Shown: positions 8,551 to 18,040 of the stretch, piece by piece
How the letters are laid out: each line of letters starts with the position of its first letter
How positions within the stretch are numbered: position 1 is the first letter of the stretch
Source of the DNA: AP-15 sp963789025
GTDB taxonomy: Bacteria > Pseudomonadota > Alphaproteobacteria > ATCC43930 > CGMCC-115725
Length of the DNA: 64,000 nucleotides
Direction: 5' to 3'
NCBI GenBank assembly: GCA_963789025.1
Contig: CAWBIT010000002.1
Coordinates: forward strand, 56,881-120,880
Program-made: the position numbers and the translations under genes
The notes under the pieces: generated by a model
What the model was told of the DNA's origin: nothing
The model's database searches: none
The model's input: the letters and a program-made list of their open reading frames with translations, nothing else

Positions 8551-8647
8551 GCCCCTCATCCTAGCCCTCTCCCCGCTCACGCGGGGCGAGGGGACCAGCA
8601 GTACTCTCCCTCGCCCCGCTTGCGGGGAGAGGGTCGGGGTGAGGGGC
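8551..8647. repeat. Dispersed palindromic repeat, family B, copy at leuS-lptE junction
   Basis: Inverted blocks CCCTCTCCCCGCTCACGCGG and CGCTTGCGGGGAGAGGG with outer arms GCCCCTCA and TGAGGGGC. It begins four bases after the leuS stop and ends inside the chosen start region of lptE. A related pair of blocks lies at 40048-40189. Confidence 0.8.
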
Positions 8648-9178
8648 AACGCGAGGCGCCGCGTGCTGCTCACCCTGGCGCTCGGGCCGTCGCTTGCACT
8701 CCTCGGGTGTGGCTGGACGCCGCTCTACGGCGAGCCCACGAGCGGCCCGGCAAGCGAGGAGTTGCGCGCGATCTATGTCGAGCCGATCCTCGAACGCATT
8801 GGCCAGCGGCTCCAGATCGCGTTGCGCAACTCGCTCAATCCTACCGGCGAGCCCACCCCCGAGCGCTATCGGCTGCGGACCACGCTCGTCACGGGTCTGA
8901 GCAATCTCGGTATCGAATCACAAGGTCTGGCGTCGCTTGGCAAGCTCGACGTTTACGCGACCTACTATCTGATCGACAATAAGAGCGGCAGGACCTTGCA
9001 GGTCAACACGGTGCACGTCGCAAATTCCTTCGATCTCAACCCGAACCAATATTCCACCGTGGTCGGCGAAGACGATGCCGCGGTTCGCAGCGCCGCCGAA
9101 CTCAACCAGGAGATCGTGACCCGGCTCGCTCTGTTCATGGAGCGACGGCTCGCCGAGCAGCCCCCAGCGCCGAGCTGA
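8639..9178 (+). CDS. lptE: LPS assembly lipoprotein LptE
   Basis: A roughly 180-residue lipoprotein with a signal peptide and lipobox LLGC, followed by GWTPLYG, the usual opening of LptE. It works in the outer membrane as the plug of the LptD barrel that inserts lipopolysaccharide. The body has YVEPILERIGQRLQIALRN and a C-terminal NQEIVTRLALFMERRL, both typical. The start is uncertain: the frame is open back through the preceding palindromic repeat to a GTG overlapping the leuS stop (8543), but GTG 8639 or 8663 gives a sensible signal peptide. Part of the repeat (GTGAGGGGC) may therefore have become the first codons. The order leuS-lptE-holA is standard. Confidence 0.88.
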   Translation: MRGNARRRVLLTLALGPSLALLGCGWTPLYGEPTSGPASEELRAIYVEPILERIGQRLQIALRNSLNPTGEPTPERYRLRTTLVTGLSNLGIESQGLASLGKLDVYATYYLIDNKSGRTLQVNTVHVANSFDLNPNQYSTVVGEDDAAVRSAAELNQEIVTRLALFMERRLAEQPPAPS

Positions 9179-9184
9179 GCGGTT

Positions 9185-10213
9185 GTGAGGCTCGCCCCGT
9201 CGCGGATTGCCGCGTTCCTGCAGCGGCCCGATCCCGAAATTCGCGCCGTGCTGCTGTACGGCCCGGATGAGGGCCTCGTGCGTGAGCGCGCCGAAACGGT
9301 GGCGCGTTCGGTCTGTCCCGACCTCAGAGATCCTTTTCGCGTCGCCGATCTGATGGCGGCGGCGCTCGCCGCCGATCCTGCGCGGCTCGCCGACGAAGCC
9401 GCCCAGCTGAGCCTCGGCGGCGGCCGGCGGATGGTGCGCGTGCGCGGCGCCGGCGACGCGCTCGCCAAGCTGTTTGCGGGGTTTCTGGAGAGCACGCCCG
9501 GCGAGGCATTGGTCGTTGTGGAGGCGGGCGAGCTGCCGTCCCGCTCGGCGCTGCGCCGGGCCTTCGAGGCAGCGCGGTCTTCCGTCGCGATCGGCTGCTA
9601 CCCCGATACGCCGCGCGAGCTGGCCGCGGTGATCCGCGAGACCCTGGCGGCGCACCGGGTCAACGCGAGCCGCGACGCCAGTCAGTTCTTGGTCGAGCAC
9701 CTCGGGGGCGATCGTCTGCTGACGCGCTCGGAACTTGAAAAGCTCGCGCTCTATGCCGGCGAGGGGGGCAGGGTCGAGCTCGATGATGCCCGGCTCTCCG
9801 TCAGCGACACTGCGGCCCTCGAGCTGGACGATGCGGTAATGGCGGCAGCCGAAGGCGATCCCGTGCGGGTCGAGCGCGTTCTCGGCCGCGTCTTACAACA
9901 GGGGGAATCACCAGTTTCGATAATCCGCGCATTGCTGCGCCACCTGCACCGGCTGCATGTGCTGACCGCCCGTCTCGTGGGCGGCGCAAGCATCGACGAA
10001 GTGTTGCGCACGTCGCGCCCGCCGATCTTCTTCAAACAGGAAGACAGCTTCAGGCGGCAGCTCGGCCTGTGGACCGAGGCACGGCTGCGCCCCCAACTAG
10101 ACCGGATTGCCAACGCCGAACTCAACATGAAGACCACAGGCCTGCCCGCGGAGACGATCTGCCGCGAGGCCATGCTGGGGGTGGCCCAGGCCGCGCGCGA
10201 CCGGCGTCATTGA
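9185..10213 (+). CDS. holA: DNA polymerase III delta subunit
   Basis: A 342-residue clamp-loader delta subunit starting at GTG, six bases after the lptE stop. Delta opens the beta sliding clamp and belongs to the AAA+-like clamp-loader ring. Seen are the N-terminal AVLLYGPDEGLVRERAE, which resembles a degenerate P-loop as expected for delta, a middle segment RELAAVIRETLAAHRV and the helical collar region with ELEKLALYAGEGGRVELDD and SPVSIIRALLRHLHRL. The length agrees with alphaproteobacterial HolA. It ends 137 bp from the convergent parB. Confidence 0.93.
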   Translation: MRLAPSRIAAFLQRPDPEIRAVLLYGPDEGLVRERAETVARSVCPDLRDPFRVADLMAAALAADPARLADEAAQLSLGGGRRMVRVRGAGDALAKLFAGFLESTPGEALVVVEAGELPSRSALRRAFEAARSSVAIGCYPDTPRELAAVIRETLAAHRVNASRDASQFLVEHLGGDRLLTRSELEKLALYAGEGGRVELDDARLSVSDTAALELDDAVMAAAEGDPVRVERVLGRVLQQGESPVSIIRALLRHLHRLHVLTARLVGGASIDEVLRTSRPPIFFKQEDSFRRQLGLWTEARLRPQLDRIANAELNMKTTGLPAETICREAMLGVAQAARDRRH

Positions 10214-10350
10214 GCGCACGCCCGCCTTTCTGAGCGTTCCGGCAGCCTTTCGAAAGAACCTGCCAAGGGTTAACATTGCTAAGTTGGCAGCGGAATATCC
10301 GAGTCACCATGGAGGTAACCTTCATACTCGAAAGCTGAGCCTCGCCTGTT
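10214..10350. other. holA-parB convergent spacer with inverted repeat
   Basis: The 137-bp spacer between two convergent genes holds the inverted repeat CTGCCAA / TTGGCAG around 10260-10290 with a 17-base loop. There is no T-run, so it is at best a weak factor-independent terminator. No gene is seen. Confidence 0.35.
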
Positions 10351-11204
10351 TCAGCTGGCGCGCAACAGGCGCAACACCCGGTCGAGCTGGTCGAGGCTCG
10401 CATAGTGCAGCGTCAGCGCGCCGCCGCGCGTTTTCGGCTCGAGGGTGACCCGTAGGCCGAGGATCGCGCCGAGTTCCCGCTCGAGCGCCACCGTGTCAGC
10501 GGCGCGCAGGCGCGGCTTTGGGAACGGCATTGAGGAGCGGCGCTGGACGAGCCGTTCGGTGGCGCGGACGTTGAGCCCGCGACGCACGACTTCCGAGGCG
10601 AGCGCGGCCGGGTCCGGCGCGGCAAGCAATGCGCGGGCATGCCCGGCCGACAATTCGCCGTCGTCGAGCCTGCGATGCACCGAGGCCGGCAACGAAAGGA
10701 GGCGCAAGGTATTGGCGACGTGGCTGCGGCTCTTGCCGACGGCTTCGGCGAGACCCGCCTGGGTGCGGCCGAACTCCTGCATCAGCCGGCGGTAGGCCTC
10801 GGCCTCCTCTAGCGCGGACAAATCTTCGCGCTGCAGGTTCTCGACCAACGCGATTTCCAACGCTTCGGAATCCGTCAGCGGGCGGATGATGACCGGGACC
10901 TCGTGCATCCCGACGCGCTGCGCGGCGCGCCACCGCCGCTCGCCGGCAATCAGCTCGAAGGCGGCTTCCTCGCCAGCCAGCGGGCGGACCAGCAGGGGCT
11001 GGATGATGCCCTTTTCGCGGATCGACTGAGCGAGCGCATCGAGTTCGGCTTCATCAAAGCGCCGCCGCGGCTGGAAAGCACCGGGGCGGATCAACTCGAT
11101 CGGCACGCGGCGCTGGGACGCCGGATCGGCAGATGCGCCGCCCTCGGCCTCGCCAAACAGGGTTGCGAGGCCACGGCCGAGTTGGCGACGCCTGGCCCGC
11201 TCAC

Positions 11205-11208
<4 letters not shown>
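10351..11208 (-). CDS. parB: Chromosome partitioning protein ParB
   Basis: A 285-residue CTP-dependent DNA clamp that loads at parS and spreads to organise and segregate the origin region. The N-terminus has the LGRGLATLFG box that contacts ParA, followed by the CTP-binding/ParB domain with GAFQPRRRF and LIAGERRWRAAQ, and the helix-turn-helix TQAGLAEAVGKSRSHVANT that reads parS. The C-terminal dimerisation end is LDQLDRVLRLLRAS. The ATG overlaps the parA stop by four bases (ATGA), so the pair is translationally coupled. Two parS sites lie within 3.5 kb upstream. Confidence 0.97.
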
Positions 11209-12009
<801 letters not shown>

Positions 12010-12029
<20 letters not shown>

Positions 12030-12642
12030 GGGCAACCTGTTGCAAGCGAAGAACGACCCCCCGCCGGTCGGACAGGCTCTGTTCGACCGACACATTCATT
12101 GTCCAGGCTTTGCGGGCCAGCGTCAATTCCTCGTTGAACCGCTCCCCTTTCAGAAAGAGGCTAAGGGTGTCGGGCATCAGAAACGGTGCGGCCAAATCGA
12201 GCAACCGGTCGAGCGGGGCGCAGGCGCGGGCGGTCACAACATCGGCGGGATGGGGCGGGACGGCCTGGATGCGGCATGGGCGAATCGCGACCTCCGCCCC
12301 GGCGACCCGCGCCGCCTCGCGCAGGAACGCGGATTTTCGCGAATCCGCCTCGATCAGCTCGACACCGGGGATGCCGAGAATCGCCAGCACGAGCCCGGGC
12401 AGCCCGGCGCCGCTGCCGAGGTCGATCAGGCTCCGGGCCGAGCTCGGGATCAAAGGATACAGCTGCGCCGAATCGAGGATGTGTCGCCGCCACAGATCGG
12501 CGAGGGTATCGCGGCCGACGAGGTTGATGCGCGCCGACCAGCGGGTCAGCAGCTCGGCATACGCCTCCAGCCGTGCCAGTGTTTCACGTGAAACAGGGAC
12601 AAGCTCGGCAAACCCTTCCGGCCCGAGCGGCAAGGCCCTCAC
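12010..12642 (-). CDS. rsmG: 16S rRNA (guanine527-N7)-methyltransferase RsmG
   Basis: A 210-residue SAM-dependent methyltransferase (formerly GidB) that methylates G527 of 16S rRNA. The SAM motif is LIDLGSGAGLPGLVLA, preceded by NLVGRDTLADLWRRHILDS and followed by ADSRKSAFLREAARVAG, all RsmG hallmarks. I chose a GTG at 12642; an ATG at 12663 lies further inside the upstream palindromic repeat. The codons for VPVSRETLA are formed by a perfect parS site, so the gene carries a centromere in its coding sequence. Confidence 0.95.
12580..12595. other. parS: parS centromere site, perfect 16-bp palindrome
   Basis: TGTTTCACGTGAAACA is an exact palindrome and matches the widely conserved bacterial parS sequence bound by ParB. 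It lies inside rsmG, about 1.4 kb upstream of the parB start codon. Intragenic parS copies in this neighbourhood are known from other alphaproteobacteria. Confidence 0.95.
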
Positions 12643-12771
12643 CCGCCTCGCTGCGCTCGGCACCCTCTCCCGCAGTGCGGGAGAGGGGCTAGAGGGCGCA
12701 CTGTCTCAAAGCCCCTCTCCCGCACTGCGGGAGAGGGGGGACCCAGCCCGCAGGGCTGGGTGGGTGAGGGC
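12636..12771. repeat. Dispersed palindromic repeat, family A, at the rsmG-mnmG junction
   Basis: Two hairpin units (CCCTCTCCCGCAGTGCGGGAGAGGG and a near copy) sit between CCCTCACCC and GGGTGAGGG outer arms. A close copy lies at 46399-46530. The left end touches the rsmG start and the right part encodes the last residues and stop of mnmG. Confidence 0.88.
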
Positions 12772-14634
12772 ATCCTGGCGGCGCTTGACGTGCTTCAGCA
12801 ACGCCACTAGCGCCGCCGGCGTGACGCCGGAGATCCGCGCGGCGGCGCCCAGAGTGGCCGGGCGCGCCGCAGCGAGCTTGCCGCTGATTTCGCGCGACAG
12901 GCTGCCGACCGCGGAATAGTCGAGGTCGGCGGGAAGCAGCAGCGCCTCGTCGCGCCGGAATGCGGCGATGTCCCGTTCCTGCCGTTCGAGATAACCAGCA
13001 TAGCGGGCGTCAATCTCCAGCTGCTCGGTAATCTCCGGCGCCAGCGACCCAAGCTCGGGCCAGACCCCGGCGAGACGCACCACGTCGACGCCGGGATAGG
13101 CCAACAGCTCCGCGGCATTGCGGGCAATGCCGTCTTCGTTGACCGCGATCCCGTGACGCTTCAGTGCCGGCGGCGTCATGCGCAACTCGGCGAGCTGCCG
13201 GCGGGCCTCGTCGAGCGCCGCCATTTTCTCGGTAAAGCGCCGCTCGCGCTCATGGCCGACCGCGCCCAGCCGGGTGCCGATCGGCGTCAGCCGCTGGTCG
13301 GCATTGTCCGCCCGCAGGGTGAGCCGGTACTCGGCGCGCGAGGTGAACATCCGGTACGGTTCGGTGGTGCCGCGCGTGACGAGGTCGTCGATCAGCACGC
13401 CGATATAGGCGTCGGCGCGGTCGAGCACGAGAGGCTCCGTTCCGCCCGCCGCGAGCGCCGCGTTGAGACCCGCGATGAGCCCCTGCGCCGCCGCCTCCTC
13501 ATAGCCGGTCGTGCCGTTGATCTGGCCCGCGAGGTAGAGCCCGGGGACCCGCCGCGTCTCGAGGCTCGGATAAAGCTCGCGCGGATCGACGAAATCGTAC
13601 TCGATCGCGTAGCCCGGGCGCCGCATCGCCGCCCTTTCGAGCCCGCGGATCGTCCGCAGCATCGCCTCCTGCGCCTCGCGCGGCAATGAGGTCGAGATGC
13701 CGTTGGGGTAGATCGTATCGTCGTCGAGCCCCTCCGGCTCGAGAAAGATCTGGTGCCGCTCGCGCTCGGCAAAGCGCACGACCTTGTCCTCGATCGACGG
13801 GCAATAACGCGGGCCGATGCTGGTGATCTGCCCCGAATACATCGGCGAGCGGTCGAGATTGGCGCGAATGACGGCATGCGTCGCCGGGGTCGTCGCGGTG
13901 ATGTGACAAACGACCTGCGGCGTCTCGATGCGGTCGGTCATGAACGAGAACGGCGGCGGCGGGTCGTCGCCGGACTGCACATCGAGGCCGGCCCAGTCGA
14001 TCGTGCCGCCGTCGAGCCGCGGCGGCGTGCCCGTCTTGAGCCGCCCGAGCGCAAAACTGTGGCGCGCTAGGGTTTGCGACAGCTCGAGCGATGGCTTTTC
14101 GCCGACACGGCCCGCCGGGATCTTCTCACCGCCGATATGGATCAGGCCGTTCAGAAAGGTGCCTGTCGTCAGCACGACCCGCCCGGCCGCGAGGCGCCGA
14201 CCGTCACCCAGCGCGAGCCCGCAGACATGCCCGCCGGCATCGAGCAGCAGATCTTCGGCCGCCCCCTCGACGATGTCGAGATCAGGCGTTTCGGCCAGCA
14301 ATTCGGCGACGGCGCGGCGATAGAGCTTGCGGTCGGCCTGAGCGCGGGGCCCGCGCACCGCAGCACCCTTGCTGCGGTTGAGGATGCGGAACTGGATGCC
14401 GGCGCGGTCGATAGCCCGGCCCATGATGCCGTCGAGCGCATCGATCTCGCGCACCAGATGCCCCTTGCCGAGCCCGCCGATCGCCGGATTGCACGACATC
14501 TCGCCGATCGTCGCCCGCTTGTGCGTCAGGAGCAACGTGCGCGCCCCCACCCGAGCCGCGGCCGCAGCCGCCTCGCACCCGGCATGCCCCCCGCCGACCA
14601 CGACGACATCGTAAGACGCGAAAGCTCTGTTCAT
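12706..14634 (-). CDS. mnmG: tRNA uridine-5-carboxymethylaminomethyl synthase MnmG
   Basis: A 642-residue FAD protein (GidA) that with MnmE modifies the wobble uridine of several tRNAs. The FAD-binding VVVGGGHAGCEAAAAAARVG is at the N-terminus, followed by EMSCNPAIGGLGKGHLVREI and the insert with GYEEAAAQGLIAGLNAAL. I chose ATG 14634 (MNRAFASYD); the frame is open to 14688, over the second parS. The normal C-terminus ends around LLKHVKRRQDAL; about 18 further residues (starting THPALRAGSP) and the stop are encoded by the palindromic repeat. mnmE, usually the upstream neighbour, is not present in the next 600 bp. Confidence 0.96.
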   Translation of the reverse strand: MNRAFASYDVVVVGGGHAGCEAAAAAARVGARTLLLTHKRATIGEMSCNPAIGGLGKGHLVREIDALDGIMGRAIDRAGIQFRILNRSKGAAVRGPRAQADRKLYRRAVAELLAETPDLDIVEGAAEDLLLDAGGHVCGLALGDGRRLAAGRVVLTTGTFLNGLIHIGGEKIPAGRVGEKPSLELSQTLARHSFALGRLKTGTPPRLDGGTIDWAGLDVQSGDDPPPPFSFMTDRIETPQVVCHITATTPATHAVIRANLDRSPMYSGQITSIGPRYCPSIEDKVVRFAERERHQIFLEPEGLDDDTIYPNGISTSLPREAQEAMLRTIRGLERAAMRRPGYAIEYDFVDPRELYPSLETRRVPGLYLAGQINGTTGYEEAAAQGLIAGLNAALAAGGTEPLVLDRADAYIGVLIDDLVTRGTTEPYRMFTSRAEYRLTLRADNADQRLTPIGTRLGAVGHERERRFTEKMAALDEARRQLAELRMTPPALKRHGIAVNEDGIARNAAELLAYPGVDVVRLAGVWPELGSLAPEITEQLEIDARYAGYLERQERDIAAFRRDEALLLPADLDYSAVGSLSREISGKLAAARPATLGAAARISGVTPAALVALLKHVKRRQDALTHPALRAGSPLSRSAGEGL

Positions 14635-14671
14635 GACGTGGGAATGTATGGAGGGCGCCGTGAGGTGTCGA

Positions 14672-14687
14672 GGTTTCACGTGAAACA
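14672..14687. other. parS: parS-like site, one mismatch
   Basis: GGTTTCACGTGAAACA differs from the perfect copy at 12580 only in its first base. It lies 38 bp upstream of the chosen mnmG start. The pair spaced 2.1 kb apart, next to parAB, is the expected arrangement of a ParB loading zone. Confidence 0.85.
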
Positions 14688-14689
14688 CT

Positions 14690-15177
14690 CATTTATATCC
14701 AACACGTTCGGCGGCCCCCTGGCGCATGTTCGGGCGCGGGCCGCCGACCGCGTGCGCCCCGCCTTCTGCTAGATGGACCCCGAGAGCCTGACCTCTGTCG
14801 TCTGCTCGTGGCCCATTGCGAACCTTCCGTCCCCTTTGCCGGCTCGTCGGTCCCAGGCAGATCTTAGGCCGAACGATTAATTAAGGTTTAAAGTGCTGCG
14901 CCGTCGCTCCAACTCTAGAGGCGTGAGCAATAACCTCACGTTCAGCTGAATCACGCTGCCAGCACGATTTCGATATGAACGGCGGAAAGGCGACGATATC
15001 GTCATGCTTCCCGCGCACCGCCCGAGGATGCAAGTGAGCTTGTGACAGCCACATCGTCGCCGGCGCACTCCACATAAGCGACCGCTTTAGACTTTTGAAC
15101 TCGTCTTTTAAACTTCGGCTGCTGTAGGGTCAGCGCCTTCAATGCCAGTAGCAACGGCATCTCTATCCGCTGACCAA
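14690..15177. other. Intergenic region, AT-richer, no gene seen
   Basis: About 490 bp between divergent mnmG and the membrane-protein gene. No open frame here resembles a known protein; small frames at 14877-15193 have no recognisable features. mnmE would be expected in this place on the minus strand but is absent. No cluster of DnaA boxes (TTATCCACA) was found. The composition drops noticeably from about 14860 onward, marking the boundary of the atypical segment. Confidence 0.5.
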
Positions 15178-15195
15178 GTGTGATGTAGATCACAC
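15178..15195. promoter_or_regulatory. CRP/FNR-type operator, perfect palindrome
   Basis: GTGTGATGTAGATCACAC contains TGTGA-N6-TCACA, the exact consensus of the CRP family, with matching outer bases. It lies 124 bp upstream of the chosen GTG start at 15319 of the orphan membrane protein, in the only long spacer on that side. Which CRP/FNR paralogue binds, and whether it activates or represses, cannot be read. Confidence 0.6.
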
Positions 15196-15318
15196 AACTT
15201 TTGTGCGGGAAGGTCTAACTTAATTTGCGTTCGGGGTCACAGGTCAACTACGTGCGTGCAAGCGACCTGCATACAGCTGCTCGGCTATTTCCGCGGCTCA
15301 TGGCTATGGAGGGCTCCC

Positions 15319-17529
15319 GTGAATACGATCGTGAATCAGGGGCTATGGATCATATCGGGTCTTCTTCTGCTGGTCGTCGCCTGGGTCCGCTTCAACAAAC
15401 CCCCAACGAACCGAGCCGGAACCACATTCCTCCTCTTTTACAGCGGTGTGGTTTTTTATTACGCGCTGCTCATCGGTCTTTGGCTTCTGGTCATCTTGAT
15501 CCTTAAGGGCGGTGGACACGGGCTCAATTGGGTGGGTGAGGCCGTCCACAGCTCTCTTGAGGATGACCCGCAGCTCAGTGCCTCTGTGCCCATAGTGGCC
15601 GCCCTCATCATCACGGTTACGTCGCAATTCAAATACGTGCGTAACCTTGATAGGGCGGCACGACTGTTCTGTATCTCGTTAGCGGCTATTCCCAGGGAAG
15701 CTGACCAGCTGGCTATCGAGCTTGCGAACGGTGCTGAATTTCACGTTGTAACCCGAAGATTAATGGAAAGTGTTTCACGCGAGATTTCCACAAACATTGG
15801 GAGCAATGCAGTCAACTTCGAAAACGACGGCACAATGTCGTCACGCTTTACACGTGCTGTGGCGATCTATTGGTTATTCATCATGCCGGACGAGAGCGGC
15901 ATCCCTCTCGCGTTCCCGACGAATGCGGGGAGCCGCTCGGCATATGCTCGCATCATGCGGCTTAACGACAAAGTCGCTGATCAAGCAATCAAATTGTATG
16001 AGGCACTCTTGGAACACGGTCTTGCCTACTTCGCGTGTAGTAAGCCCACGCGGCAAATTGAAGGCTCACTGAACCGCAGTATCCACGACCTGTCATACGT
16101 GGTTTGCAGCCTCATTTCGCGGTACGTACTTTTCCAAAACATGACCGCATACCGGCGTCGTAAGCGTCTGTCGAGCATGGGCTTCAACGCGTCCGATCAC
16201 CTCCCAGCGTTCGGATTAAATCAATGGGCGGCTTCGATCGGGGCTACCATCATCTTGTTCTCATTTTTCTCGGTTATCGTGCCAGGGCAGCAACCATTCC
16301 TAGAGAGGTTTCTGTATTCCGTGTTGATGTCCGTGAATTTTGGCATCGCCTTAATCGGCGGGACGATGGTTGCCCAGCGTTTCATTCGTCGCGACGAGGG
16401 TGAGAGCACGCGCTTCCCTCCTTTCGTGGAACTCATGGTTGCAGGATTGGTCGTTCTCGGATTGTGCGTCGCTATCAGGATCGGCTGGCCCCTCATTCCA
16501 ACCCTGATCAAGACTGGCAAGTTTGGGCTAAATGAGTCGTTGGAGCTTTTTGGGCAGCGTTGGGCCTTCGTATTGCTGCCTTTCGTGTGCACATTTTCGA
16601 TTGGTTTGCTTTGCAGCTACTTGGGTACTTCTAACTGGGGTTCGATGCGTTTAACAGTCGTGGGCGGCATTTTCAATGGTCTGTCATTTGCAATTACTGG
16701 GTTTTTGATCGGGCAGCTACTGCCAGAGGACTTTTTGACTAGGATCAGCCCCAACCCTTATATGGCCGAACTCGTCTTGATGGGGATTACCGGAGGAGCC
16801 GGAACTGCATTAGGGGCGATCGTGCTTGCAGTATTCCCGCGCTCGATACGCTCCGCACAGGCGGTCGCATGCATGGGAGGAAGCCCGTCAGCTAATATTT
16901 GTAAAATGTTGCCTGCTCTTGAGGATCCTACATCACAAGCTCTTGCCACCACCGTCATGTCAACGAATTCCGCGTCTCGGGATCTTGGCGGTTATGTCCG
17001 CGCCAATGTTGAGGAATTCGAGGGCCGCTACGTTTGCTTCAGACCGAACTTCAGCGATCCCAAAGTAATCAATGCCTATCTTGTGGTGATTCGCTGGGAC
17101 GAGAAGCGGTCGTGCCTAATCTTTGAGGAGCAGAATCGCCCCGACAGTGCACACACTCAGAAGGGAATGGTCTATGTTCCCGACGGAAAGCCATTTATGA
17201 GCTTGGTCACGATCGATAAAGGCAGCGTGCGACTGATCATGGTTGCCCGTCCAGAAGAAGAAATTGCGCGGGGCATGATCATGACCCTCGCGCATCCGGG
17301 CGGAACACATTTCGTTCCGACCACTGCACCGCTAGTATTGCGTCGTCTGGGTGAAACCGTTCCGGAACTCGGCTTCGTGCATTCCAATACTCCCGATTAC
17401 GATCTATATCTCATGCAGCTCAGGAGCGTCACACCGCATTTCGGAAAGTTAGTCTCCGCGGGGAAGAACACGACCGTCGACGGCGGGAGGCCAGTTCGGC
17501 TGGCCCTCGTACAAGCGGCCGGAGGATGA
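15319..17529 (+). CDS. Uncharacterised polytopic membrane protein with soluble C-terminal domain
   Basis: I do not recognise this 736-residue protein. I chose GTG 15319 because GGAGGG lies five bases before it; an earlier GTG at 15256 lacks such a site. Three hydrophobic segments occupy the first 110 residues (for example GLWIISGLLLLVVAWVRF). A soluble stretch of about 180 residues follows, then six more segments (for example WAFVLLPFVCTFSIGLLCSYLG) up to about residue 520. A C-terminal domain of roughly 190 residues, probably cytoplasmic, contains EEFEGRYVCFRPNFSDP, YVPDGKPFMSLVTIDKGSVR and PVLG-like ends near LVLRRLGETVPELGF. Codon use is AT-richer than in neighbours, suggesting transfer. 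It stands alone behind a CRP-like palindrome. The C-terminal domain might sense a ligand; this is only inference. Confidence 0.85.
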   Translation: MNTIVNQGLWIISGLLLLVVAWVRFNKPPTNRAGTTFLLFYSGVVFYYALLIGLWLLVILILKGGGHGLNWVGEAVHSSLEDDPQLSASVPIVAALIITVTSQFKYVRNLDRAARLFCISLAAIPREADQLAIELANGAEFHVVTRRLMESVSREISTNIGSNAVNFENDGTMSSRFTRAVAIYWLFIMPDESGIPLAFPTNAGSRSAYARIMRLNDKVADQAIKLYEALLEHGLAYFACSKPTRQIEGSLNRSIHDLSYVVCSLISRYVLFQNMTAYRRRKRLSSMGFNASDHLPAFGLNQWAASIGATIILFSFFSVIVPGQQPFLERFLYSVLMSVNFGIALIGGTMVAQRFIRRDEGESTRFPPFVELMVAGLVVLGLCVAIRIGWPLIPTLIKTGKFGLNESLELFGQRWAFVLLPFVCTFSIGLLCSYLGTSNWGSMRLTVVGGIFNGLSFAITGFLIGQLLPEDFLTRISPNPYMAELVLMGITGGAGTALGAIVLAVFPRSIRSAQAVACMGGSPSANICKMLPALEDPTSQALATTVMSTNSASRDLGGYVRANVEEFEGRYVCFRPNFSDPKVINAYLVVIRWDEKRSCLIFEEQNRPDSAHTQKGMVYVPDGKPFMSLVTIDKGSVRLIMVARPEEEIARGMIMTLAHPGGTHFVPTTAPLVLRRLGETVPELGFVHSNTPDYDLYLMQLRSVTPHFGKLVSAGKNTTVDGGRPVRLALVQAAGG

Positions 17530-17692
17530 GGGCGGTGCCGGGTAATTTGTCTACCACGATCGATGGGAGCGAGGAGGACCAGCGATTTTCCCCTTCTGGC
17601 ACCAAGCGGACTCGCAACTCAAAAGCGAGCATGTCGAATCCACACCAGGGTGTGGGATTTGCTAGCCGAACTGGCTCATCCGTGAAAGGGGT

Positions 17693-17890
17693 CTAGAGAA
17701 ATACCTTCGGCGGGTTGCCGAGCAGCACTTGGCCGACGGTTTCGTAATGGGCGTCGCGCGACTGGATCTGCTGCGAGAGGGTGTGGATGTCGCGGAAGCG
17801 GCGCTCGAAGGGCTGCCGGGGAAGATCGCGTCGATGCCGGCGGCCTTGTAGGTCCAGTCGGCGGCCGGAACGGCGCCGGTGATCGCATCG
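17693..17890 (-). pseudogene. Remnant of an acyl-CoA dehydrogenase-like C-terminus
   Basis: The last 41 codons read RRFRDIHTLSQQIQSRDAHYETV and end LLGNPPKVFL, the typical C-terminal helix bundle of acyl-CoA-dehydrogenase-like flavoproteins (the HpaB/DszC-like branch). Upstream of about 17815 the matching sequence (PAADWTYKAAGIDAIFPGS) continues in a different frame. Nothing recognisable remains beyond 17890, where a stop intervenes. This is a truncated, frameshifted fragment. Confidence 0.65.
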
Positions 17891-18040
17891 GCTCGTCAAT
17901 TGATCCCCGCCGATAAGACCACTCGGGTATCGGCCGCGCGGAGGCTCGCTTTGGGACGGCATCCTCGGCCATGCTGATGCCAAGATCGAAGCGTATTCTA
18001 CGCCGTCATGAAACCCTCAGCGATCGCATCTCGTTCGGAT

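Noticed and set aside
14690..15250. Replication origin next to parAB
   Set aside because: The region is AT-richer and near parS, but there is no group of DnaA boxes and no characteristic AT-rich unwinding repeats.
15771..15786. Third parS-like site (TGTTTCACGC...)
   Set aside because: Only the left half matches; four mismatches in the right half destroy the palindrome.
17640..17670. tRNA gene or tmRNA-derived attachment site after the membrane protein
   Set aside because: ACACCAGGGTGTGG-like stems occur, but no cloverleaf with T-loop GTTCRAA and acceptor stem can be built.
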